Part shown: one piece after another, positions 23,928-35,223 of the stretch
Layout: each line of letters starts with the position of its first letter
How positions within the stretch are numbered: the first letter of the stretch is position 1
Assembly: GCA_003952965.2 (NCBI GenBank)
Contig: CM025850.1
Location: forward strand, 11,660,962-11,724,961
Length of the DNA: 64,000 nucleotides
Origin: Morella rubra
Taxonomy: Eukaryota; Streptophyta; Magnoliopsida; Fagales; Myricaceae
Direction: 5' to 3'
Position numbers and translations under genes: made by a program
The notes under the pieces: model-generated
The model's input: the letters and a program-made list of their open reading frames with translations, nothing else
What the model was told of the DNA's origin: nothing
Database searches by the model: none

Positions 23928-25769
23928 GCACTACTTGATTGTTTCGGCGGTGACAAATTTATTGGTGAATGTTATTGGCGTTTGGTTCTTCCGGAGTTAT
24001 GCTCGCATAAATCTGGGTAGGTCTTGCTGCAGTCTAAGATTCCTATTGGATTTCATCATGATTCAATTTTCGTTTCAGTTGCGGGGACTGCATATTTCCT
24101 TATGAGTATTGATATTTTTTATACTAAGACATACCATATGCTTTCTTCTGCTGTTATAACCACTTGGTTTTGGGAAGTGGGGAAAAAGGTCTGTAGGTGA
24201 TCTTATCTGCTTGGTTGTTTGTGTGAGTTACGAAATTAACCTTTATACTTGCTACTTCATTTGTTCAGTTGGTTTGAGTCTGATACAGAGTATCCAACAT
24301 GGGTGTCTAAATGAACGGAAAGGTTTCCTATATATCCATCTATGTTTCTTACATTTCCCTTCTTATTTGGTTTGACTATTGTTTTGGATTCCCGCCTGTG
24401 GTTGGTCATTGATATTTGTATAAAGATGTTTGTAGCAATTTTATTGATGTTCCTTTTTGGTTTTTCCAAACCTCTATGACCTATTTATCATCAAGGAATG
24501 GGGAAGATATTGAGAGCGGTGAGTCACTAGTGTTACATTGGATTCATATAGCCTCCCTGCTTCATGTAGCTCTATGTTCAAACTGACAGAATCCAGTCTG
24601 CAAAGCATTTGTGGTATTATAATGAAAATTAACAGTGTAGACTTGAGTTCATAAGTGTGAGGACGCCTCCCCAGCACCGATATGTGCATATATCTTTTCT
24701 CCCAGATATACTTATTTTATCACTTGATTGCAGTCTACAGAACTGCAGAAGATATGAACTATCACTCAGTTTGCTTGCACGTTCTTGCAGATTCCATTCG
24801 CAGGTATGATGCACTCTCTCTTGTGCATGTCACATAGACATGGTTGCATGCATGTGCACATACCCATGATCTGTTTCTCGAGTTTTCTTTCCTTGGTGTA
24901 AGCCATCTTAAGCTGGTATACTCTGCTTGTTTCTCAGTGCAGGTTTGATTATGGCATCTTGGTTTTTGTCCCTCGGGTAACTAACTGCTTCATATTCAGT
25001 TTTTTACTGTTTCGCATTTGAACACAACCCCCACCCAAAATCCTCTCATTCTTCTCTTCCTTCTTTTGAAATGGAAAATTGCCCAAAGTTTGCCTCTGTG
25101 CCCCTCCCCTGTTTTGAACCCTTTTCTTCTGTTAGTAATGTTGGTTTTCTACTTTTCAGGATCCAGAATGCTGAAGTATTGTGTTTGGGACTAGTTTCAG
25201 TAGCAATCTTTATGCTTGTCATGCCACTCTTTAAGGCAACCGGAGGCATCTTGCTTCAGATGACACCACCTAGCATTCCCAATTCAGCATTGAGTAAATG
25301 TTGGAGACAGGTAATTATCTTTCTTTGAGTGTAAAGCTTCTTGTAATGCAATCTGCCAAAAAAAAAAAAAAAAAAAAAGACGAGATGTTTTTAACTGCTG
25401 TCCTATCTTTTTTCTTTTTCTGATGTAAGATTACCGCCCGCGAAGATGTACTGGAAGTTGCTCAAGCTCGTTTTTGGGAATTGGTCCCCAGCCATGTTGC
25501 AGGCTGTGTCTCAATACAGGTAAGCTTTTGAATGTAAAAGCAGATTACTTGCCCCGTAGTCAAGTCACTATTTTTTCTCCACTTTCTGGTAGGGCATATG
25601 GCCATTTTTTAATCTACATTAAAGATTTGTAATTTAGTGGTTTCTTTTGGTGTATGATGGCTTACAGGTGAAGAAAGGGATGGATGATCGTCCAATACTC
25701 CAATTTGTGCATGGGTTGTACCATGATCTGGGCATACTGGACTTGACAGTGCAGACTGACGAGATCTGA
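23928..25769 (+). CDS. MTPC2: Metal tolerance protein C2-like cation diffusion facilitator, C-terminal half
   Basis: Predicted exons are 23928-24016, 24734-24803, 24938-24976, 25160-25310, 25430-25519 and 25668-25769. All have AG/GT borders and consistent phases, encoding about 179 residues to the stop. The first exon gives the HYLIVSAVTNLLVNVIGVWF membrane segment. The next contains HVLAD, the H-x-x-x-D metal-binding motif of transmembrane helix 5 in cation diffusion facilitators. A further membrane helix leads into LFKATGGILLQMTPPSIP. The soluble C-terminal domain ends GMDDRPILQF...LTVQTDEI. This matches Arabidopsis MTPC2 (At3g12100) as I recall it. Family members are about twice as long, so the N-terminal half with helices 1-3 and the other metal site is missing. 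It would lie to the left, where the palindrome turns. Metal proton antiport is inferred from the family. Confidence 0.88.
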
Positions 25770-26760
25770 GCCCTCTCTGTCTTCTTTTGTTTCTGGTTTA
25801 TAACACGGTGGTACAAGAATAATTTTATTTTGAAGTTCAAGATTTGGATATTTTTTCGCCTTGCCACAAACGGATGGGTGTATTGCCACTAAAAGAGGCA
25901 TTTAAAAGATGAGTGTGTAGGTCTTGTAATTTACCACCTCTTGAATCAATTGGAATAATCAGTCAGGTTTCTCCATTTCTTTCATATTTGTCTTGTTGAG
26001 GGCATCGCCCAGTGAGACCTTGGATCAGTGAAATGAATTAATTTTGATGTTACGTGGAAATTCAGCACATCGAAGGTAAATCAAAAAGTCTGCAAATGCT
26101 ACATATGTAGGTCAAGTCCTTGCTTTCCTCCCCACCCCTCCGCAAGTAAATTGGATTTGCCCCAAGATGGGTGACAAATAGGTGGAACGCAATATTGGTT
26201 CCTCTCATCCTGCGCCAGACAACTTCCTCCTTGCCATTGTTGTCCAGCTCTTCTACAAACTTCAGGATGATGTCTTTTGATTCAATTATGGTTGTGGAGC
26301 ATCGTTGGTGGTAGGTTGGAGCATGATTTTGTGTTGCAAGAAGTTGCATTCCTAGGCATTTGTAGCAGGACCCAGTACTTGTTCATCGCACAGACAGCAA
26401 AAACCTTAGTTCTCGTCATCACTTTTTAGCTATTCTGTAAAGATCAAGTACTGATGCTAATAATTGGTAGATGCCAGCTGTTTGGTCTCTACACCAAAAG
26501 TCAGATTAGAGGAGAGCCATAATTGAGGCAAAATAGGAATCACAACTGCTCAGAAAAGGAGCAACAGAGAGAAAAAGAAACCCAGTCATAAAAATCCCAA
26601 CATTTAAAGAGAAAGCATCTCTTTTTCTTTACTTTTCTTTTCTTTTCCTCCAATCAAAGGTTTTCTTCCATTACATTACAATATACCGGGCTTGTACATC
26701 CAGTCACAGTTAATCACAGGGGGGAATTACATCCAGTTTTAGGTTTCCGAAAATGAAGAG
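25770..26760. other. MTPC2 3' flank and gene-free stretch (right arm)
   Basis: This probably contains the MTPC2 3' UTR immediately after 25769. No other gene is recognised. It is the mirror of 21053-22043. Confidence 0.45.
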
Positions 26761-26967
26761 TCACAGGCTCACAGCTGCCCATTTTGCGATCTTATGCGCC
26801 AATTTGTTGTCTTCAAGGGACCCAATCAGGCTCCACTCCGTATGAGACTGCAAAGTAGATCGGAAGTGGGAAACGAGCGCATCAGATTGTCCCTCGAGTG
26901 CAAAATTCTGCTTGTTGATAGCATTGCAGGCAAAGAGGGGGTCACCTTCCAAAAGAACTTCATCCCC
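26761..26967 (-). pseudogene. RNase H-like (RVT_3 type) fragment (right arm)
   Basis: Mirror of 20846-21052 with the same 68 codons. It lies tail-to-tail about 1 kb beyond the MTPC2 stop codon. It has the LEGDPLF core and the NKLAHKIAKWA tail of the RNase H domain, without the first half of the domain. Confidence 0.55.
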
Positions 26968-27252
26968 CTGTAAAGACACAGATATGGTAAAAAAGAGAAG
27001 TTTAATCAATAGATCTTCAACAGTTTTTTTGCGTAATATCCTTTCTGAACTCCATAGGTAACTAAGAAAAAGCTTTTACTGCATCGTCTATATGATTATA
27101 GATATGCTTTTTAAAGCAATCTGAAAACATCTTGCAACAAAACCAATGTCCTACGTAGGTAGAGGCCAGAGGTCGAGGGTATTGCTGTTACCTGGACTTA
27201 ACTTGAAAGAGAGCACAAACAAAAGCTTTTTATGTTTGGGTACTTAACTTTA

Positions 27253-27551
27253 TAGCCATCTTTGGCCATTGCCGCTCCAAGTGTGGGCAACGCGTCTCAG
27301 ATCCGATCTACAGTTGCGACCAATGCAACTTTTTCCTTCATAAAGCTATATCGTCACTTTTTCATAGCAACGCCGTTGAAGGATGGGAACAGGCACAAGT
27401 CAACCTGCCTGTCTTACTAAGCTTTTCACATAGTTTTGTGAAGTAAGAAGTTGCACTGTTTGCAACTGTTCGAACCCGGAACACCCTGCTCACACCAAGA
27501 GCTGAGATGGCCAGAGTATCTGCACTTCATCGCAAGCCATACAATGCCCCT
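27253..27551 (-). repeat. tRNA-like, possibly SINE-derived segment (right arm)
   Basis: Mirror of 20262-20560, with the B-box-like GTTCGAACCC word at about 27468-27477. The support is as weak as for the left copy. Confidence 0.25.
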
Positions 27552-27896
27552 CGCTTTCCCTCTCCTGAACTGAGCGCTAGTCTAGGTGACATCCAATGAA
27601 CTTTTATAGTAAAAAGCATGCACTTTCGGTGCACATATCTGACAGATCTGGAAGGTACGCGGAAGAAACACGTCCAAGATATGCACAGACAACTTCTCCC
27701 AATAAAAAAATTGAAGAAAAGCCAGCTAACATTGAAAATAATAATCCTCGACATAATCTTTTGCACTTTAATGCAAGCATCGGGTTCGTATTACAGCTGT
27801 TGCTTGTATCCATGGATTAGCATCAAGCATCAAGCATCTGACATCTACACCATATGCAACTACAAAAAGTAGCAGAAGTTTCTGTTTGTGAATTTA

Positions 27897-28088
27897 GGAG
27901 ACGTTTGTTTGCTCAATTTTTTTGAGTCCAAAATTTCTATCACATCAAATACATTTCACAAACCCCAATAAACTTCATACTTTTACATCTACACTTTAAA
28001 CTTTTCACAAATCTCAATAAATTTCAATCTTCAAAAAATTCTTAAAATTTTTTGAAGATTCCTCAAAATTTCGGTAAACAAACGCCCC
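27897..28088. mobile_element. Tourist-like MITE (right arm)
   Basis: Mirror of 19725-19916. The 13-bp inverted termini and flanking TTA trinucleotides (27894-27896 and 28089-28091) are all preserved. Confidence 0.7.
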
Positions 28089-28186
28089 TTAATATCCCAA
28101 TCGCCAAGTGCAGCCTCCTAAAGTTTCGGTCATAGCTATTTTAATAACAGATAAAGCTTTAGCAATTCACTCCACTGCCCCACTTG

Positions 28187-28422
28187 ACAGTAGATCTCCG
28201 CAAAGAAAGGCCCCGAATCCGTGATCTTCCTCTCCAATCTACCATGCATTGCAAATAGGGATGTAAGTTGAGAAGGTAAAGTGTAATTTGTTTTCTTTTT
28301 TTACTGTTAAAGCGTGACATTGAAGCACTTCTCAGTTGGCCTGGACCAGCTAGCTTTGCTCAGCTCGGAGATTGGGAAAGACGATCACGGATTCGGGGCC
28401 TTCCTTTACGGAGATCTACTGT
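28187..28422. repeat. Imperfect ~50-bp inverted repeat, hairpin-forming (right arm)
   Basis: Stem arms are 28187-28235 and 28367-28422, separated by about 130 bp. It is the mirror of 19391-19626. In this orientation 28372-28569 carries a 65-codon frame that starts inside the stem (MGKTITDSGPSFTEIYCQCQ), but no homologue is recognised. Confidence 0.75.
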
Positions 28423-29556
28423 CAGTGTCAGGTGAGAAGAGGGAGACGCGCCGCGCGAGCTGGGATATTTTTTTATTGGCCTAATTGCACCAATAGTCCA
28501 TTAGTCCCTGGTGGGGTAAGAAAAACGACGACGAGTTTCATTTGTTTTCTTTTCTTTTTTTGTTTTTGATGGCATAAGTTATCTGACCCGGCATGTGATG
28601 TGTCACTTTATGGCCACATCACCACCAATCCCCTTGGTATGGCTGCAATGGTTTAGTTGTACACGTGGTGGTGGTGATGTGGATATCAAGTGACCCGTTA
28701 ACTTTATCGTTAGCATTTTGAAATAGCTATCCACAGAGTTAAGGAAGGACTGATTTTTAATCAAGTAAAACATGTGCTAAAATAAAATCTATTTAATAAA
28801 ATTTATAAAATGAACACCCTAAATTTCAAAAAGTTCTATGCAAACCGATACTTTTTATACAAACTTTAACAATTTTTCACACAAATTTTAATATATTTTT
28901 TAAAATCAAATTTAATAAATTTTTTCTTTTCATACTTTTCCATTTAACTCTAATATTTTTTTTTATTAAACAATTACTTCAAATTATCTATCTCTACAAC
29001 TTTTTACAAACTTTAATAAAAATTAAATATCTTTAAAAAAAATTCAACAACCTTTCCACAAAAACTTATAAAACTCCAATTTACATAAATATTCATAATT
29101 TTATTAAAAATTTAAAAAATCTTACTATTTTTTATAAAAGAAACATCCCTTAACCTTCTCCTCGTTGTCTTTTTTCTTACACAATGATTAATTTGTCACT
29201 TTTTAATAACATAGGATTGTTAGTACAATTAGGCCTGTTTTATTATTTAAACACACAGGCTGGGTTTTGTCTTCGGAGATTGCAATTTTCTTTCGGGTGG
29301 GGATGGACTCTTGGGCCAGGATGTTTTAGCGTATGTTAAGATCAGAATTGGGTTATGGGCTGGAAGTTTTTGGGGGCCACAATGGGGAGTCTCAAATCGG
29401 CTTTGGAGATCCATGGGCCTCTAGCCCGTTGGCTTCGCTCAATCCACGTGAGGGCCAGTTTTTCAGTTGTCCTTCAAGAATCCCGTTTGGTTCCAGATCT
29501 TTGGGAGACCATGGGCCTAAGCCCCTTAGCTTTACCCCCATGGAATCAACACGAGA
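28423..29556. other. Gene-free AT-rich stretch (right arm)
   Basis: Mirror of 18258-19390. No coding region is supported, and the part 28780-29150 is very AT-rich. Confidence 0.4.
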
Positions 29557-30137
29557 GTAAGGGTGGGTAAAATTTCGGCCAATATCTGAATTTCAAGTTA
29601 TGATTCTAGTATTGTAATTCTGGTTCTTGTTTCGGGAATCGGGATCGAAATATATTTTTTGTATTTTTTGGAATCGAAATTTTCAATTTGATTTTTTTTT
29701 TAATAAAATATGGCTCAACCTTATAATTTTTTACTTTAAATTTTGAGTGAATATTTATTTATTTTAAATAGGGTTTAAAACATTGTAATTTTAAAATATT
29801 GTTCAAAACTTTTTTTGATCCTCATAATTCTAGAATGTTGTAATTTTATTTTAGATGAATATTTATTTTATATTTTATTTATTATTAATATATGATGTAT
29901 AACAAAATAATTTGTGCAAAATTCTAACTCAAAATGCTTTAAGGCCCAAAAAAATCTAGCTAAAAAAGCCCACATAAGTAAACCGGCATTTCCAATTTCA
30001 GATTTCAAAAATTCCAATTCTGTTTCGGATGTATTTCAGTATTTATCGAAATAGAATAAGAACTAAATATTTAATTCTGGTAAGTATCGAAACCAAAATA
30101 GATCATTTTAGTTACATCCGTTTCGATACTCACTCTT
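29557..30137. mobile_element. Possible small terminal-inverted-repeat element (right arm)
   Basis: Mirror of 17677-18257. A one-base indel (TTTAAAA against TTTTAAAA) near 29795-29800 is the first difference from the palindrome centre outwards that I found. Confidence 0.35.
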
Positions 30138-33100
30138 ATACAAGGGTAAGTTTCGCACGTGACAAATTACTATCAAATTAAGTCAGAGAAAACATCAATG
30201 AAGGAATTCGATGTCTTGTTTTAGTGTCTTGTCCCTTGGTTGGTGTTTGAGTGAAACGAGTGGATGAAACCCAACAAGAACAACTCTTGTCCAATTTGCA
30301 CGTTTCGTTGGAGGCATCTTGTCAAACCGGCGACTTAGCTGCCGCTGCATAGCGGGTTAGAAAATAGAAAGAGATTTTTTTTTTGAATAAATAAGGGGTA
30401 TTTTCATAATAAGTTATCCGAGTTGGGTCTTTGATAATTCTCTATACACGGCCCCACCTCGTAGCAACTAGCTTGGAGGCGTGCTCATAGTCATACTAAT
30501 GGGATCCTTCCTTCTCGGACTTGGACCAACATTTTTGGTCCCTTTTTTTTTTTTTTTCTCTCTCTCTCTCTCTTTTGAATCCTGAGAAGTTCTATTATTG
30601 AAACTGCGGAAGCATCTGTCTTTCCTGTTTCAGGCACCAACCATTTTGGGAGTCATAGAATACTCTTCCTCCGGAAAAGGCCTAAAATAACAGGGGGTCT
30701 TCGTGCTATCCATTAAGGATGATGGAGCAAGCAGTGATGCAAAACTGTTGTCACGCTGTAAAGGGAAAACATGAATGCGACATAACGTTCCCCAAACAGC
30801 TTCTTCATAAAAGAAGACGCACTATTGTACAGCAATATTGCTTTGCAGCTATATAATCCACTAAGCCGAAACCAGTGAGAAAAAGCTGCCTACTCACCTA
30901 AATGCCCAGCTCTCCCCTGTACTTGTTAATGGCGTTTCCAAACTTGGCTCTTTTTTTTATATGGTATATGTAATGAACAGAAGCTTTACGACCAACCCAT
31001 TGGACTTCAGACTAGCAGAAGAAAACCACGAGTAAGAAATCTACACAACTTCACGAGACCAGGAGATCTATACGGACGTGGTTCGGTTCCCATCAAAATT
31101 CCCACCAAAACCATACGTACGAGACCAGGAGATTTATACTAACAGTATATCTGCAGACTCTTGGACATCATAATTTAACATATATCTTAGAAAATACATG
31201 ACGAAAGAATTACTGATCAGTGACCAGAACAACAAATTCTGTGGTTTTATCGACAGGCATGGCGTAGAATTATGTTCAGGGACAAGATCTTGTGGGCACA
31301 GCACAAAGATGCATGTGGGTCCTCGGCTCCATCAATCATGGTCAAACCAATTTAATCGGACAAGTTTTAATCCTAGCCGTACGTACATAATAGATTTCTT
31401 TTGATGCATATTTGTGTATTGTTTTCGAAAGCAAAGGACATCATGTGAAAGGTTGTAAATAATGAAACCCGGCCATAAAAAAACACAAATCATGTGGGCC
31501 GGGAAGGACGGCAAAAACTAATATAATCATCATGAACAAAATAATAAATCGTTGCTATTAAGTAAATTACAAACAAACAGCTAATTAATAGAAAACGAAA
31601 GCTCCACTTATTATTCTAATCATACTTAATCATACTTTAGTGTTAACTTTTGGCATGCATTTGCTCTGTCTGGCTACACTAGGAAAGCATTTGCTATATT
31701 ACGCTCACACTAAACTACCTACATGTATGATCAGCACCATGCTTTCTTAATAAAAACCTATCACTGTGGAGCACAGGGTAGGTAGGTACTAGGACTCAAT
31801 GAGCAGCTGCGCTGAGACCAGTTGTGCATAGACTTGAAGAGATGCCAACGGTTAGATTGGCTTCCAAAAAGCCGTGCAATCGTCATGCAAGATAACAGAC
31901 AACTTAAAGTCTTCTCTTAATCATCAAACCCCCCAAATGAATGGTCAAGTTCACGGTGCAAATTAGAAGCCGGCCCACAATCGATTTACTCACAATTGCA
32001 CTTGTTTGTTGTATATGATCTGCAACTTTAGCCTTCAGAAACCTTGAACTCCGATTCCCCGACGCCTCACTTTGCCTGCCAAACCTATCTGTAACGCACT
32101 ATAGGAGAAGATGAATTTGGAGTCTCGGAATTGCAGGTGGTTGGTACCATCTAAAGCGACATTAGACTTGATCTTTTGCTTTCATGCCTTCCTCAGTCCT
32201 CAGTCATGCCGCTGAGCTTTTTTAAACTCCTACCATCCTATATTTAAGGATTTCAATATGTTATATCTGAACTGGTTTTAGTAAAACCATTTCTCAATAC
32301 TGATCGTTCCCAACCAACTTGTGGGATTCCACAAAGGGAACAGGGCACCTTGTTGAGTGTCTAAGGCGCCATCCCACGACAAACGGACAGCACCAACAAA
32401 TGATTTTCCAGGTTGGAGTCCTACAGAACTAGATTTTCAACCACTACAAACAGCCGCCATCATTTCGTGGGTTTGAATTCTTCCATGGATCGATCCCAGC
32501 ATACTATTCAGGATGAATGTTTTTCCTGGTCTTCATACATATTAACTATATTAATTGGATTCTTGGGGCTATGTCGTTCACGGAATAGGTACTGGTTTGT
32601 AAATTGTGCTGCGAAGATATTTTTGCTCAAGACTCGATCGTCCGGTCAATATTTTTACTCCGGAGCCAATGTTGAATCTTATGACCTGGTTTCTCGGCCA
32701 TCACGATCACCATCTTCCTTAATAATTAATATGCGCACGGATTATATATATTGTTGATAAATGTTTTGGTCTTAAAAGGAACATTAAAAGATCATTAACA
32801 GTCGACATGTTCTGGCCAGTTTATGAAATACCGAGATAATAATAATTACAGGGGAATCTCCAAGCTGGTCTCAAAGGATGATTCTCACCCTTTCCTCATG
32901 CCCAACCTTAAGGCTATTGTATATACACTTCACCAACTGCATATAAAACCTGAGATAGCTTTCTGGAACCCATACAAACAATAAGGCAGGCTTTCATGCC
33001 TCAGACTCCACCTAGGGCGCCCAAAGTTGAATCAATTATCAAATGATTGTGTCATTGTGATCATCATCACCATAGGTACAGGTTTCATGGATCTCATATG

Positions 33101-35173
33101 CCTGTGCAGTGCACCAGCCTGTAAGATCATCTTTCCATGGCCGCCATTTTCTAATCAACTGTACGTTCTGCCGGCTGCATATACCTTCACTCCAATATCA
33201 AATTGCAAAAGGCATAAAAATATACTTGTGAAAGAGAGAGTGGTCTTTATATAAAAAGGCAAAGAAAACCTAAGAAACCCGAAACTATTTCAGCCTTTTG
33301 ACGTCTTGTGATCGAAAAAGTTCTTATCCGTTCAATATCTAATTGGCAGGCCGTCTCGTCTAGTACCCCCCACGGCAATGGATTTATTATCTCAGTGGAG
33401 GTAAGGTCGGGCAGGATAGCGAACCGTTTGGACCTGTAGTCTTACATATTAGGACACGTCCATGGCCTGCAGGCACCGCCGTCAGCCTGCCCAACCAGAT
33501 CAAGATCAGCAAGATACTAAGACATATGCTTTATAGATTGCCCCATGTTCCTGACTAAATTATACATATATTAATTAAAACCAGAAAAACCACACAATTA
33601 ATACGTATATGGAAGCTTATAGAGGGAACGAAGAAAAACCGGTGAAAGGTACGTAATATTGAGAATCAGCTCCCGCTGCGTGGGTCATGTCTTCTCGTGC
33701 GTGACCAGACATCATGAATACTCTTTGTGTATGACAATATATATATCCAAATATCACTATCCATTTTTGTTATGCAAGAAAGAAATTCGCTTAAAGTGGT
33801 ACCAGTAAGCAGTAAGCTGTCCTCTCCATGGTAATTTTCCAGCCAACTTTGAATTCCGGCAGCTGAGTGGAGAGCATTCTCTCCCAATTTATGAGAAAGG
33901 ACTAATTGGCTATTGTCTCCATCCCAAAAGAATCTATTTTGTCACATTTGATGGTTCAGGCACTAGAATGGCATTGACAATTCTAATTCCAACCACAAAA
34001 AAAAAAGAGTGAACATTCTTGCCAAAAGCTGAAATTTAATTATCCCCATTAAATTAGTTATTCGAGCCTATATAGCTAGGAAGAAGAGAACAAAACATAA
34101 AAGAAGGATTTATAATTGAAAAGTAATATTGTAGGGCATGAAAGTCATTGTTGTGGGTCAAGGAGGAGCACATTATACGTACGCATCCTCCATCATACTG
34201 CTAGTGACTATCTATCCTTCTGCTAAAAGCCTTAAAAACCCAGCGAATGAGAAAGCAACACTTCAACTGCGACAGTTCCTTTCAAGGCATTGGGGATACA
34301 TATTGGAGAATAAAATCAACCATACAGCTTTTTAAGTTTCCGGAGAAACAATCAATTCTGAGCAGACCCCGGCCCGGCCCCAAAAACATGATAAAGTAGT
34401 ATATGCTTTTTTTTTACTGGTAAGATTATCGTAGAGATCATCGTTATATATATGCTCCCTCAATCTGTCCCTTAATTACGCACAGTCAAAATTACCTTTA
34501 CTGATCTTGCTAGCTAGCGACCCAAACAAGATATTGTAAAACCCAAAATTCAATCTGACATATATTTTGTTAATCATGCAACTGTCGCATGTGCTTTTCT
34601 CTTACGTGGGAATTTCCGCATTAATGTCGGTGAAATTGAAAAGAAAACTGTTCCAACTATGTCTATTTTGTTTCCATATATATATATATATATATATATA
34701 CGGACACGATGGAAGACTGCAAAAGAAAAAGAAATCTTTGAGATGTCAATTCCGAAGCCCTACACCATCGCTTATTCGCTACGTATTGTTCCTAACCTCC
34801 GCTCCATGACAACCTTTTATGAGATATATGAGTGAATTACTTAAAGATGGGTAATGAGAGTGAGACAATGACAAACTAAAACAGGATCCAGGTTTCAGAA
34901 ATGAGCATCAGGATGGATTAAAAGGATGAATTGAGCTTTAATTACGGCTTTGATTACTCTTAATTAATATGGATGATCATAAGCCTGAATGGCCAGAATT
35001 CGGAAAGGCTAAACTACGAAACACAAGATTTAAATCTTATACGGATTTTCTTAGTCCCTACTCCACTCCACAGGACAGGAAAGAAAGATCACATTGATGT
35101 CATTTGGTGGCCAACCTTAAATGAGGCTTAATCATGTTGTAAGATTTTGTCAGAAGCAACATGTATAGGGTAT
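30138..35173. other. Gene-free stretch (right arm)
   Basis: Mirror of 12648-17676. It holds microsatellites and short frames only. A 114-codon frame at 32413-32757 is longer than its left counterpart because of a single-base indel, and shows no recognised domain. Confidence 0.5.
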
Positions 35174-35223
35174 TATCACGCCATAATCAAAGTCATACGT
35201 ATCACGCCATAATCAAAGTCATA
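35174..35223. repeat. 26-bp tandem duplication (right arm)
   Basis: Mirror of 12598-12647. ATCACGCCATAATCAAAGTC is repeated with a period of 26 bp. Confidence 0.85.
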
